Source: Flavobacteriaceae bacterium MAR_2009_75 (GTDB lineage Bacteria > Bacteroidota > Bacteroidia > Flavobacteriales > Flavobacteriaceae). From it: a stretch of DNA of 64,000 nucleotides. This document shows positions 35,121 to 42,782 of the stretch, one piece after another. The notes below the pieces were generated by a model. The model searched no databases. It was not told the DNA's origin and worked only from the letters and a program-made list of their open reading frames with translations. The stretch covers positions 4,525,501-4,589,500 of the forward strand of contig PHTZ01000001.1 of the NCBI GenBank assembly GCA_002813285.1. The letters are read 5' to 3'. Numbering within the stretch: the stretch's first letter is position 1; every line of letters begins with the position of its first letter. A program made the translations under genes and the position numbers.

Positions 35121-35152
35121 GGGGGTTGTGCAACTTACCATTGTTACAAAAC
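35121..35152 (-). repeat. Remnant of attC9 and boundary of the lipoprotein cassette
   Basis: GGGGGTTGTGCAACTTACC followed by the boundary GTTACAAAAC at 35143-35152. The same phrase with GGGGCTTGTGCAACAGTTAC occurs at 33336. The rest of this site was replaced by the IS fragment. GTTACAAAAC is the exact reverse complement of GTTTTGTAAC at 36132-36141. Confidence 0.6.
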
Positions 35153-36121
35153 GTTTTTTATTTGTCTGTCTAATATTGATAGATACCTTTCTCTATTTTT
35201 TCCAGTCAATATTTTTTCAGCTATCTCCCTTTTTTCCATAGACGGTTTATAATATGCTTTGAAAGATTTATTCTTTAAATTCATATGATAATTAACGAAT
35301 CTCTCTGTAAATTTATAGTATTCGAAACTATTAGGATTCCACAAGTGGTCTATGTATGTTGTAAATATTTGGTTATACAAGCCCGTTTTCCTTTGACTTT
35401 CAATTGCTGAATTTACTTTATCAAAATATACATCCTCATACCAATTTAAGTAGCCGTTTAAATTATTTAGAACAATTTCTGAGTACATATAATTTTCAAA
35501 ACTATTAGCATCTTTTATTCCAGAAATATCAAATGAAATTAAATCCTCTTGTTGGTCTTTTAAAACATTGTTCCAAGCGATTTGTGAATCTAAAGGGTTT
35601 TCTCTATCCAAATCTCCAGCTACATTATCTGAAATATTTGAATAATAGTTTCGCATAATGTTCTGGTTTTTTCCTACACTTGTTTTATGAACAATAGAAT
35701 CCAGTCCTTTATTATCAAACCATTCAATATTTACAGAATCAGTATTCGAAAGATATAAGGTTGGCTCAGAAGCAAAAAATCTAGCACAACTCCCATAGTA
35801 ATACTTGTCAGGCGCTTGTCTTAATACTATATAACTAGCAGGTTGATAGTTTTTTGTAGATAAGGATAACAGATTTGAAGGTAAATGTTCGATTTTGAAT
35901 TCAAAATGGCCATTTGAAGATACTAAGGTTGAATCTACTATATAATTGTCTGTTAAATAATCAAAGTTGTCTATCATTTTCAGATACACAATTTTAGATT
36001 CGCTTGATATCAATTTTCCTGAAATTGTAATTAATTTCTTTTTTTCTGAGTTTTCTTCTTTACAAGAAAAAATAGCCAAAGTCAAAATGTATAATAGTAA
36101 TATCCTTAAATGCTGTTTCAT
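35144..36121 (-). CDS. Cassette-borne lipoprotein of unknown function
   Basis: From the ATG at 36121 a lipoprotein signal (LLLYILTLAIFSC) is followed by KLITISGKLISSESKIVYLK, a beta-rich start resembling the DUF4369-type N-terminal domain of Bacteroidota thioredoxin-like lipoproteins. No thioredoxin motif follows; the C-terminal half is helical with many Tyr, Phe and Asn. I do not recognise it further. Its stop codon TTA (minus strand) lies in the cassette boundary GTTACAAAAC, and its start is 20 bp from the opposite boundary, so it fills one cassette. Confidence 0.7.
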   Translation of the reverse strand: MKQHLRILLLYILTLAIFSCKEENSEKKKLITISGKLISSESKIVYLKMIDNFDYLTDNYIVDSTLVSSNGHFEFKIEHLPSNLLSLSTKNYQPASYIVLRQAPDKYYYGSCARFFASEPTLYLSNTDSVNIEWFDNKGLDSIVHKTSVGKNQNIMRNYYSNISDNVAGDLDRENPLDSQIAWNNVLKDQQEDLISFDISGIKDANSFENYMYSEIVLNNLNGYLNWYEDVYFDKVNSAIESQRKTGLYNQIFTTYIDHLWNPNSFEYYKFTERFVNYHMNLKNKSFKAYYKPSMEKREIAEKILTGKNRERYLSILDRQIKNVL

Positions 36122-36134
36122 TCGTTCAAATGTT

Positions 36135-36248
36135 TTGTAACGCAGGGCTATGTGAAGTCGTGCGATTGGATTTTTGTTTGTCGTACCGAAAGGTACGTAA
36201 AAAGGAAAAATACAAGGGAGCACACCAGATTGCATATAGCTGTTGATA
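36135..36248 (-). repeat. attC-like site 8, family B
   Basis: 114 bp from TTGTAAC (36135-36141) to GTTGATA (36242-36248). Inside are GCAGGGCTATGTGAAGTCGT, a short hairpin GTACCGAAAGGTAC (36184-36197) and ATTGCATATAGC. The copy at 17228 is closely related. Confidence 0.7.
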
Positions 36249-36616
36249 TGTACAGTTTACCTCGATGGCGCCTGAAGGTGATAAAAATATGATGGTCCCT
36301 TATCCTACGGCCCTTGCAATCTGACATGGCCCGGAGCCTGTGCTGAGTTTATCGAAGTGATGATGTACGTTTCCCAAAGGGCGGGAATTGGAGCGAAGCG
36401 ACAATGTAGCGATTTGGGTTCACCTTTAGGTGACCGAGCGTAGCGACCGATGAATACCGTAAAAAAAATAAGAAGATTATGAATAATTGTGCATCATTGG
36501 TCTCGGTAAAGAGCTGTAGGGAATTTCAAGCCATTAAACTGTCCGACAGCACTGACCTGTGATTTAAAATTTTATATTTCAAAATAATACTGAACCCGCT
36601 ATTGCTTTTACACAAT
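36249..36616. other. Gene-less cassette-like stretch with dispersed repeats
   Basis: No gene-like frame. It contains ATATGATGGTCCCTTATCC (like 29190 and 21428), and AATAAGAAGATTATGAAT near 36468 (like 17391). A GC-richer part around 36380-36460 with GGAGCGAAGCGAC and GACCGAGCGTAGCGACC stands out from the AT-rich surroundings. It ends just before GTTGCCAGTAG at 36617, the left boundary of the next unit. Confidence 0.45.
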
Positions 36617-36631
36617 GTTGCCAGTAGTTAT

Positions 36632-36877
36632 TTATTTCATTGACATCCATTTCTCCAAACTTATTTCCCTAATGGGATATGCAGGATTCTTAAAAGTCCA
36701 TTCGTTGTCAATCCATTTCTTTACCGTGCTAAACAGAATTGAGTCAAGTCCGTTTGCAACTTCACTTTGTCGTACCCACATATAAATTTCAGCATCAAAA
36801 TCAGCCTTTTTAGAAGGTTCAATATATAAGCAGCCAAGCACTTGACTTTCATCAAGACTCACATTGTTTAAGCACAA
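36632..36877 (-). pseudogene. N-terminally truncated GNAT-like acetyltransferase
   Basis: The 81-residue open frame starts only at a TTG and lacks a proper start. VLGCLYIEPSKKADFDAEIYMWVR and NPAYPIREISLEKWMS resemble the C-terminal half of a flavobacterial GNAT-like protein of about 180 residues. An in-frame stop occurs seven codons upstream and the cassette boundary GTTGTAACC follows at 36901. The deletion evidently removed the gene's first half plus most of the attC-like site to its right. Confidence 0.55.
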
Positions 36878-36900
36878 AATAGCAATTTTTTATATACTTT

Positions 36901-36910
36901 GTTGTAACCA
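36901..36910 (-). repeat. Left boundary of cassette 7 (attC7 remnant)
   Basis: GTTGTAACCA here is the perfect reverse complement of TGGTTACAAC at 38761-38770. Only about 20 bp of the adjoining attC-like site remain on its left (TATATACTTT). Confidence 0.65.
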
Positions 36911-36915
36911 GTTTT

Positions 36916-37434
36916 TTAATATCCGATTATTGATAAAGCTGGTTCCGATTTATGACATTCCACATTTCGTTTTTCTGGCATAAAATCAGTCTCAAACTCT
37001 ATACTTATTCCATTATTTATATAAGATTCAAATCTTAAATTATCTCCAATTTTGTTTTCTCCGTAAAGATGCCATTCAAATAAAATTTTGTCAGCTTTTT
37101 TTATCCGTAATTCTTTATGTCCGATTTCCAAGTCAGATGGATTCCATAATGTTATTTTCTCTCCGTCATTTAATGTCAAAATCAGAATATTATTGGGTTT
37201 GTCAAATTTCACGTTTTCAATTTCGTGATAATTGTCCATAGGTTTTCCAAACCAATTTCCCCAAAAGCGCAAAGTTCCACCATTGATTTTTATATTTCCG
37301 AACTCTTTTTCAAGAATGTCCAATGGAATTTTTACTGATTGGAAAGTGGTAGTTTTATTTTCCGCTCGTGTTGCCAAAAAAGCAATACCTCCTAAAACTA
37401 AAATTCCGATAATTATTATGGTTAGCAGGTTCAT
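36916..37434 (-). CDS. Cassette-borne membrane-anchored protein of unknown function
   Basis: 172 residues: one N-terminal transmembrane helix (LLTIIIIGILVLGGIAFLA), then a soluble beta-rich domain (GGTLRFWGNWFGKPMDNYHEI, LTLNDGEKITLWNPSDLEIG, LFEWHLYGE). I do not recognise the family. The stop lies just after the cassette boundary at 36901. The IS481 copy is inserted a few bases upstream of the start codon, so its native promoter region is probably separated from it; a promoter inside the IS would be needed for expression. Confidence 0.65.
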   Translation of the reverse strand: MNLLTIIIIGILVLGGIAFLATRAENKTTTFQSVKIPLDILEKEFGNIKINGGTLRFWGNWFGKPMDNYHEIENVKFDKPNNILILTLNDGEKITLWNPSDLEIGHKELRIKKADKILFEWHLYGENKIGDNLRFESYINNGISIEFETDFMPEKRNVECHKSEPALSIIGY

Positions 37435-37439
37435 TGTTC

Positions 37440-38757
37440 AAATGTTCGTTAATATACATTGTTTACAAAAGTTATAGATTAGCGTTTACACTAAGTTAGT
37501 TTCTAACCTTACTGATTGTTCTTTCTTTCTAAACACATGTTCATCAAAGTATCCTAAAAATACGTTTCTATAAAACACCCTCCAAACACCATTGCCAATG
37601 TCCAGTGCTCCGATATGTTTACCTTGGAGCGAAGCGGAAAGGTAAACCCAATTGTAGGCCTTCCATCTGATGGCTCCATTCTGTGTAACTTTTAAGACTT
37701 TCATTTTGGAATCGTAATCAAAGTTGGGGATTCTTTCGGGGAAAGGTCTTGCTGAAAATTCGTGTACATAGGCGGGTGTTTTCATGTTCAATGCTTCATG
37801 CGGTCTTAGGTTGTTATATTCTTTTACAAAGCTGTTCAAGCGTCTTTGTTGGGCTTTTAGGTCATAAGCTGAAGGATTGGCACAAGCGGCCTTTAAATCC
37901 CTGTGCATACGTTCATGTCTTCCGTTCTGTTGTGGCTGTGCCGGGTCGGAAAACACGGGCATGATTCCGAGTTCGATGAACCAATAGGATAACCTGGTAA
38001 ATCGTTGAATCGCGGCCACGGAACCAAAAGGACTTCCATTGTCGGTATGGATTTGTCCGGGGATGCCGAATTTCCTGAAAACCCTTTTGAACTCTGCTTT
38101 GGCCGATGCAAGGTTTTCTTTGTAATGCCCTTTTGCGGTAAATACGAAGCGGCTCTTCGAGTCTGCGATCGTAAGGGGATGACAATAGATTTTATTGCCC
38201 ATAAGAAACTTGCCTTTGTAGTCGGCACTCCATACTTGGTTACAATGTTTTGGGTCAAAGATGGGGTGTATGGGCTTGACTCTTCTAAGCCTTTTTTGAG
38301 GCGACACCAATCCATGTTTTTTGAGGATGTTATGAACGGTCAAGACCGATGGGATTATTTCATCGGGGAAATCTTTATACAACAAGGTGTGCAATTTTTT
38401 AGCTCCCCATGCCTTGTGCTTTTCCTTCAATTCAAGAATGCGGCTCACCACCTTTTCATTGGTGGCATTGGGATGTGGGCCACGTGGTTTTCTGGATAGT
38501 TCCCTTAGCCCTTCATAGCCTTCGTTTTCAAACCGGGCAATGATTTTGTAAGCCGTCGGTCTTGAGATTTTAAAGGCTCTACAAAGCTCTGTGATGGTGT
38601 ATTTTCCAGTTCGCCATTCACAGATAAATTCGATTTTTTGCTCCATAATCGTCTGTTCTTTCCAAGGCATAGCATCTGAATGTTGGTTCCAAATGCAACT
38701 TAAAAAGTGTAAACGATGTTTCTATAACTTTGTAAAGGATGTTTGTATATCGTACCA
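37440..38757 (-). mobile_element. IS481-family insertion sequence, complete
   Basis: One transposase gene flanked by imperfect inverted ends: left AATATACATTGTTTAC with AAAGTTATAGATTAGCGTTTACAC; right, on the minus strand, GATATACAAACATCC with AAAGTTATAGAAACATCGTTTACAC. The ends share AAAGTTATAGA and CGTTTACAC. Exact termini and target duplication could not be fixed by eye; about 1.3 kb. It lies inside a cassette whose two ends (36901 and 38761) still match perfectly. Confidence 0.85.
37486..38670 (-). CDS. IS481-family transposase
   Basis: 394 residues: N-terminal HTH (TITELCRAFKISRPTAYKIIARFENEGYEGL), then an integrase-core DDE domain with VWSADYKGKF, IHTDNGSPFG and the Glu of QPQQNGRHERMHRDL. 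PHEALNMKTPAYVH after the core is typical of IS481. The frame is intact, so it is probably active. A 3' fragment lies 2.3 kb to the left. Confidence 0.93.
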   Translation of the reverse strand: MPWKEQTIMEQKIEFICEWRTGKYTITELCRAFKISRPTAYKIIARFENEGYEGLRELSRKPRGPHPNATNEKVVSRILELKEKHKAWGAKKLHTLLYKDFPDEIIPSVLTVHNILKKHGLVSPQKRLRRVKPIHPIFDPKHCNQVWSADYKGKFLMGNKIYCHPLTIADSKSRFVFTAKGHYKENLASAKAEFKRVFRKFGIPGQIHTDNGSPFGSVAAIQRFTRLSYWFIELGIMPVFSDPAQPQQNGRHERMHRDLKAACANPSAYDLKAQQRRLNSFVKEYNNLRPHEALNMKTPAYVHEFSARPFPERIPNFDYDSKMKVLKVTQNGAIRWKAYNWVYLSASLQGKHIGALDIGNGVWRVFYRNVFLGYFDEHVFRKKEQSVRLETNLV

Positions 38758-38763
38758 AATTGG

Positions 38764-38962
38764 TTACAACGTCTCGGCTATGGCAAGTAGGGCAGATGAT
38801 AGGCGATAACCTTTCCGTTTAAGCCCTTAGCCAAAGCTTTTGTATTTTGTTTTTATCTTTTTTGTTCTAAAAGCCAAATCAAAAGATTTGGCGACTTTGC
38901 AAATACGCCCAAGCCAATGGGTATAGGACCTACCGCCCTATTTGCTATAGCCATTGTTGTGC
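38764..38962 (-). repeat. attC-like site 6, family C
   Basis: 199 bp from TTACAAC to GTTGTGC. The inner arms GGCTATGGCAAGTAGGGC (38776-38793) and GCCCTATTTGCTATAGCC (38935-38952) are almost perfectly complementary. A central hairpin with arms GCCAAATC and GATTTGGC around AAAA is at 38873-38892. It bounds cassettes 6 and 7. Confidence 0.8.
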
Positions 38963-38971
38963 AAAGTATTT

Positions 38972-39910
38972 TTATGTGAGGTCTAATTCAAACGCCTCTT
39001 TATAAAAATCCATTCTTTCTTTTGGCTGATTAATTGTATCTGACCATAAGATTTCTTTCTTATCAAAATCAAAATCTTTAGAGTTTGAAATTCCAAGTTG
39101 CATTAATCCACCACCGCCATCGGATGGGTCTTTTATCACTATTGTTTCACGTACTTCATCAAGAATAAAATTTTTATCAAAAACGTCTGGTTTAAGGGCT
39201 ATATTCTCGAAAGACAATTTTTCTTTAACACTTGGGTATAAAATTCCTTCTATACTACCATTATCAAATTCATTCAGGATTTTATCAGAAAAGAATGCGC
39301 TAAAAATATAATTCAAATGGTTTTTTGAATTCACAATTTTTCCAAATTGGTAAGCTATAAACTTTGAAACATTGAGAACTGCTTCTTTCATATTTCCAGA
39401 ATATTGTTTGTCAATAATGTTATGGAAATCCTGTGTTAATTCAAATGTCCTTGGGTTAAATGTGTTATTAGTTGGTTGTTGAAGAAATATTGGGCAAATT
39501 TTAAATGTATGTCCTGTTTTGTTTCGCCAAATGGATTTAGTAATTAAATCGCCAACTTTTGGTCGCATTTCTGAAAGCGCAGTTGTAATTAATGTAGCTC
39601 CGTAAAAAACACTTTGATTTTTTAAATTACACCTACCATAGCTTTTTACATATTCCTTTGGTGGATATTTTAAGAAATCAATATTTCTAATTCGCTTATT
39701 TGTTTTTAATATATTTCTATTTATCGTAATTCTCTCAATTTTCTTAAAATTATAGTGGGCAACAAGATGAGTAGTTAAAGGCATTAAATCAGTTAGAGCC
39801 TCAATAATAAAAGCTTCAGTTTTTTCCGTCATTTCAAATTTTCCAATCTCATTCAATGAATTTAATAATGCATTTATTGAGTTTAGCTCGATTGAAGAAA
39901 AGTTTGTCAT
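38972..39910 (-). CDS. RES-domain protein (putative NAD-degrading toxin)
   Basis: 312 residues from the ATG at 39910; the frame extends 7 codons further but into the attC-like site. The central part shows the RES signature: Arg in KSYGRCNLKNQSVFYGATLITTALSEM (with the following Tyr and Glu) and GSIEGILYPSV near residue 220. RES toxins degrade NAD+ and normally pair with an Xre-type antitoxin. No antitoxin gene is in this cassette, and the N-terminal 90 residues are extra. It occupies a single cassette with perfect 10-nt complementary ends (38956 and 39916). Confidence 0.7.
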   Translation of the reverse strand: MTNFSSIELNSINALLNSLNEIGKFEMTEKTEAFIIEALTDLMPLTTHLVAHYNFKKIERITINRNILKTNKRIRNIDFLKYPPKEYVKSYGRCNLKNQSVFYGATLITTALSEMRPKVGDLITKSIWRNKTGHTFKICPIFLQQPTNNTFNPRTFELTQDFHNIIDKQYSGNMKEAVLNVSKFIAYQFGKIVNSKNHLNYIFSAFFSDKILNEFDNGSIEGILYPSVKEKLSFENIALKPDVFDKNFILDEVRETIVIKDPSDGGGGLMQLGISNSKDFDFDKKEILWSDTINQPKERMDFYKEAFELDLT

Positions 39911-39918
39911 AATATTTT

Positions 39919-40095
39919 GCACAACGGTCAAGGTGTAAGTGCCGTAAGGTGTTTTTCACACCTTACAATAGGCACGTTGAAATACGCCTTATGGCATTTA
40001 AACCATGTTATCTGTAGTAGGGTAGCGATTGAAAACGAATTGAATAAATAAACGCAGTACTTGGTCAAAGGCGTATTCTACCTTGACCGTTATGC
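39919..40095 (-). repeat. attC-like site 5
   Basis: 177 bp from GCACAAC to GTTATGC. Inner arms CGGTCAAGGTGTAAG (39925) and TTCTACCTTGACCG (40076) are complementary. A 9-bp hairpin (GTAAGGTGT / ACACCTTAC, 39944-39966) sits in the loop. Confidence 0.8.
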
Positions 40096-40143
40096 TGTAA
40101 TAAAAGTGAACAATAGAAATTTTAAATTAAAAATATCGATAAG

Positions 40144-40302
40144 ATGGCTGGAAATGATAATTATGGATTAAGCACCAATAATGTTTTTACCTATGAAGAG
40201 GCAAGGAACTATGATAAATATCTGCAAAGTCAGCCGACTTTTAGAAGTCATAGTTGGAGGGATGTAAAAACTGGCGGATTAGTAGGATTCAATCATTTTT
40301 AA
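40144..40302 (+). CDS. 52-residue cassette-borne protein, unknown
   Basis: The frame encodes MAGNDNYGLSTNNVFTYEEA and continues to an end in GGLVGFNHF. It is the only frame in a 258-bp cassette whose ends are perfect 12-nt reverse complements (GTTATGCTGTAA at 40089, TTACAGCATAAC at 40336). An A-rich leader with a weak GATAAG precedes the ATG. It is hydrophilic, without signal peptide or known motif, and runs opposite to the other cassette genes. Being the sole content of a unit is the main argument that it is real. Confidence 0.5.
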   Translation: MAGNDNYGLSTNNVFTYEEARNYDKYLQSQPTFRSHSWRDVKTGGLVGFNHF

Positions 40303-40340
40303 TTTAATGTTTCGTTCACGGGGCTCGATGCCCTATTACA

Positions 40341-40526
40341 GCATAACGGTGCGTATAAGAAAAGTAGGGCAGGTCGTACGCGATGTGCTTTCCGTTTAGC
40401 CACAAGCCAAAACTTTTGCATTTTGTTTTTACCTTACTTTTCTAAAAGCCAAATCAAAAGATTTGGCGACCTCATAAATATACCCAAACCTTTGCTTAAG
40501 AACAATTCGCCCTATTTTTTTTATAC
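40341..40526 (-). repeat. attC-like site 4, left part (interrupted by IS110)
   Basis: Starts GCATAACGGTGCG and continues TATAAGAAAAGTAGGGC (40354-40370), with its complement GCCCTATTTTTTTTATAC at 40509-40526. The hairpin with arms GCCAAATC/GATTTGGC is at 40448-40467, as in site 6. After TATAC the expected GTT end is missing because an IS110-family element follows. The GTTATATGC at 41825 is the displaced right end. Confidence 0.75.
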
Positions 40527-40573
40527 ATCTTAAGTTTGATTCTCGGTAAATTGTTGTTGTAACCAGAAAGAAC

Positions 40574-40646
40574 AAAAGAGAGAATTAAGGTTATGTTATA
40601 CAGTGAAGCTTTAGACTTCGACAACATTGATAATCCTCTCTCTTTT
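40574..40646 (+). ncRNA. Candidate structured (bridge-like) RNA of the IS110 element
   Basis: In the left non-coding part of the element, AAAAGAGAG (40574-40582) is perfectly complementary to CTCTCTTTT (40638-40646), and a small hairpin GAAG/CTTC (40605-40619) sits between them. IS110 elements are known to encode bridge RNAs in a non-coding end that select target and donor. Position and folding fit, but no RNA model was run. Confidence 0.4.
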
Positions 40647-40740
40647 ACTACTTAAACCACGTTCAGTTCTGTGAGACCTTAGATCTCGTTTTCAAGTTGT
40701 TGCGGTCATAAGTAGCCGGTTCTTTCATAAAACATTTCTT

Positions 40741-41709
40741 ATGAATAAATATAAAGAAACTTTTGGAGTCGACATCAGTAAAGATGTCTTTGATGTACAT
40801 GGAAGTAGGAAGGGTCACGAGCAGTATAAGAACGATGAAACTGGATTCAAGAAATACCTTAAGGAATTACCCAAAGGTTCATTGGTCGTTATGGAAGCTA
40901 CCGGATATTATCATTATAGGCTTGCACAGTTTCTTTACAAGAACGACGTAATCGTTTCGGTAGTAAATCCATTGTCGATCAAACGTTTCATTCAAATGAG
41001 ACTTGCCAAGGTGAAAACGGACAAGAGCGATGCGAAGGCTATATGTGAATATGCCCTGGTCAACGAGGTGTCTATTTATAATGCCTTGACAGATGTTCAG
41101 AGTGAATGTTTACAGTTGTTCCGGTTATTGGATAACTATTTAAAACAACGAACGGCGACCAAGAACAAGATACATGGGGAGGTAGTTTTAGGTATACCCT
41201 CAAAGTTTGTTTATCGTTCCTTGATACGGAACAGGAAGCAGCTGAATAAAGAGGTAGCTGCAATCGAATCAAAGATTTTATCATTGGTAAAAGAGGACCA
41301 ACAGGAGCAATTGACATTATTGATGTCAATACCTGGTATAGGTCAAAAGACAGCATTGTTCCTAATAGTGGTCACCGATGGTTTCAACAAGTTCGAAACG
41401 GCCTCGCAGCTTTGTAGTTATGTAGGTATAACCCCAACGATACGAGAGTCTGGGAGCAGTGTAAGAGGTCGAGCGAGAATAAGTAAGGTCGGTAATAGAA
41501 AGCTTCGTAACCTATTGTTTCTATGTTCTTTCAATGCTTGTAAACACAACAAGGCATGCAGAGAGGTATATGAGCGAATCGTGAACAAGGGCAAGAGCAA
41601 GAAACTGGCATTGATAGCCGTTGCCAACAAACTATTGAAACAGTCCTTTGCCATCGCAAAATCTGGCAAACCATATGATGAAACTTACGTATCTGTATTG
41701 CTGAGATAA
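40741..41709 (+). CDS. IS110-family transposase
   Basis: 322 residues: N-terminal DEDD (RuvC-like) domain beginning TFGVDISKDVFDVHGS, with VVMEATGYYHYRLA and VKTDKSDAKAICEYA, then a C-terminal Transposase_20 domain with LMSIPGIGQKTALFLI and the Ser motif RESGSSVRGRARISKVGNRKLR. The frame is intact. IS110 transposases use an RNA guide and do not make simple target duplications. Confidence 0.93.
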   Translation: MNKYKETFGVDISKDVFDVHGSRKGHEQYKNDETGFKKYLKELPKGSLVVMEATGYYHYRLAQFLYKNDVIVSVVNPLSIKRFIQMRLAKVKTDKSDAKAICEYALVNEVSIYNALTDVQSECLQLFRLLDNYLKQRTATKNKIHGEVVLGIPSKFVYRSLIRNRKQLNKEVAAIESKILSLVKEDQQEQLTLLMSIPGIGQKTALFLIVVTDGFNKFETASQLCSYVGITPTIRESGSSVRGRARISKVGNRKLRNLLFLCSFNACKHNKACREVYERIVNKGKSKKLALIAVANKLLKQSFAIAKSGKPYDETYVSVLLR

Positions 41710-41839
41710 AAGCAGATAAATCAAATAAAAAAAGCTCAAAGAACCTGATTTTAGAATCTATGAGCCTAGAATAATATTGTCTCAGATTAAAGAAAAATTT
41801 GTTTGTTTTTTACCTCAGTTCTTTGTTATATGCTGGCTT

Positions 41840-42718
41840 TTAAGCTCTTAATTCAATGTCTAATTGTCTATTTAGTATTCCTTTACCACCTGCCATTAAA
41901 TCCTTTATTTCTCCATTATCGATTCGTAAATTAACAATAATCAAGCTCGGTGAAGGTTCTTTCATATACTTGCCTTGTTGAATATGGAAGGAGCTTTTCT
42001 TTATTTTTAAAATGTCAAATAAGTAGCAACCTAGTGGTCCGGCAGCCATTCCTGTTCCTGACTCTTCTAAAATTCCATAACGAGGACCAAACATTCTTGA
42101 AGTAGCGTCATACTCTGTCTTAGTAGAAAATACATAGTAGCCGATTAAATCGAATTCGTCACTAATTTTGGTTATCAAGTCAAAATCAGGAATTAAGTTC
42201 TTTAAAATTTCATTGCTTTTAACGGGAACGAGTATGAATGAATTTCCTGTGTTTACTAATTGAATTGGAGCATTTGGTATAAGGTCAGTTTTTTTTAATC
42301 CTAATGATTTTAGAATTAAACTTTCTTTCTGGCTTACATCAACATATTTTGGAGCCAATTGTTCCATAAAAGCTAAATCTCCATTTATTTCTATTTTTCG
42401 TTTTCCGTCTATTGTTTCTTTTGATGAACTATTATCCTGCAGAGCACCTATTTGTTTTAAATAGGAAAACGTAGCTACTGTCGCGTGGCCACAATGGGCT
42501 ATTTGTTTGTTTGGCGTAAAGAAGTCTAATTTAAAGTCTTCCGTTTTAGATTTAGAAACAAATGCGGTTTCTGACAAGCCTACTTTTTTAGCAATCTCAA
42601 GTTTATTTTTATCAGATAAATCATCTGCATTTAAAACCACACCTGCGGGATTACCACCTGTTCCGTTTTCTGCAAAAGCGTTAAGAATTTGTACTGTAAC
42701 TATTTTTGAATTGTCCAT
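41840..42718 (-). CDS. PhzF-family isomerase/epimerase
   Basis: 292 residues with the PhzF signatures: VQILNAFAENGTGGNPAGVVL at the start, KVGLSETAFVSKS with the conserved Glu, FFTPNKQIAHCGHATVATF at about residue 68, and GPRYGILEESGTGMAAGPLGCYL in the second half. PhzF-like proteins isomerise small acids; substrate unknown. It is downstream of a sigma-factor gene by 64 bp in the same two-gene cassette, an unusual pairing. Confidence 0.92.
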   Translation of the reverse strand: MDNSKIVTVQILNAFAENGTGGNPAGVVLNADDLSDKNKLEIAKKVGLSETAFVSKSKTEDFKLDFFTPNKQIAHCGHATVATFSYLKQIGALQDNSSSKETIDGKRKIEINGDLAFMEQLAPKYVDVSQKESLILKSLGLKKTDLIPNAPIQLVNTGNSFILVPVKSNEILKNLIPDFDLITKISDEFDLIGYYVFSTKTEYDATSRMFGPRYGILEESGTGMAAGPLGCYLFDILKIKKSSFHIQQGKYMKEPSPSLIIVNLRIDNGEIKDLMAGGKGILNRQLDIELRA

Positions 42719-42782
42719 TTTAATATTTTTTTGTTTTATATATCTGATGGACGCAATTATTTAGAAAAAGACGTAGTTAATT

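Larger units (their letters stand above)
40527..41824 (+). mobile_element. IS110-family element inside an attC-like site
   Basis: About 1.3 kb with one transposase gene, a 200-bp structured non-coding left part and no obvious terminal inverted repeats, as usual for IS110. The termini are inferred from where the attC-like sequence stops and resumes, and may be off by several bases. It splits site 4 between its inner arm and its GTT triplet. Confidence 0.75.

Noticed and set aside
36249-36616. A tRNA or structured RNA in the GC-richer stretch with GGAGCGAAGCGAC
   Set aside because: No cloverleaf or T-loop motif could be drawn; it resembles repeat debris.
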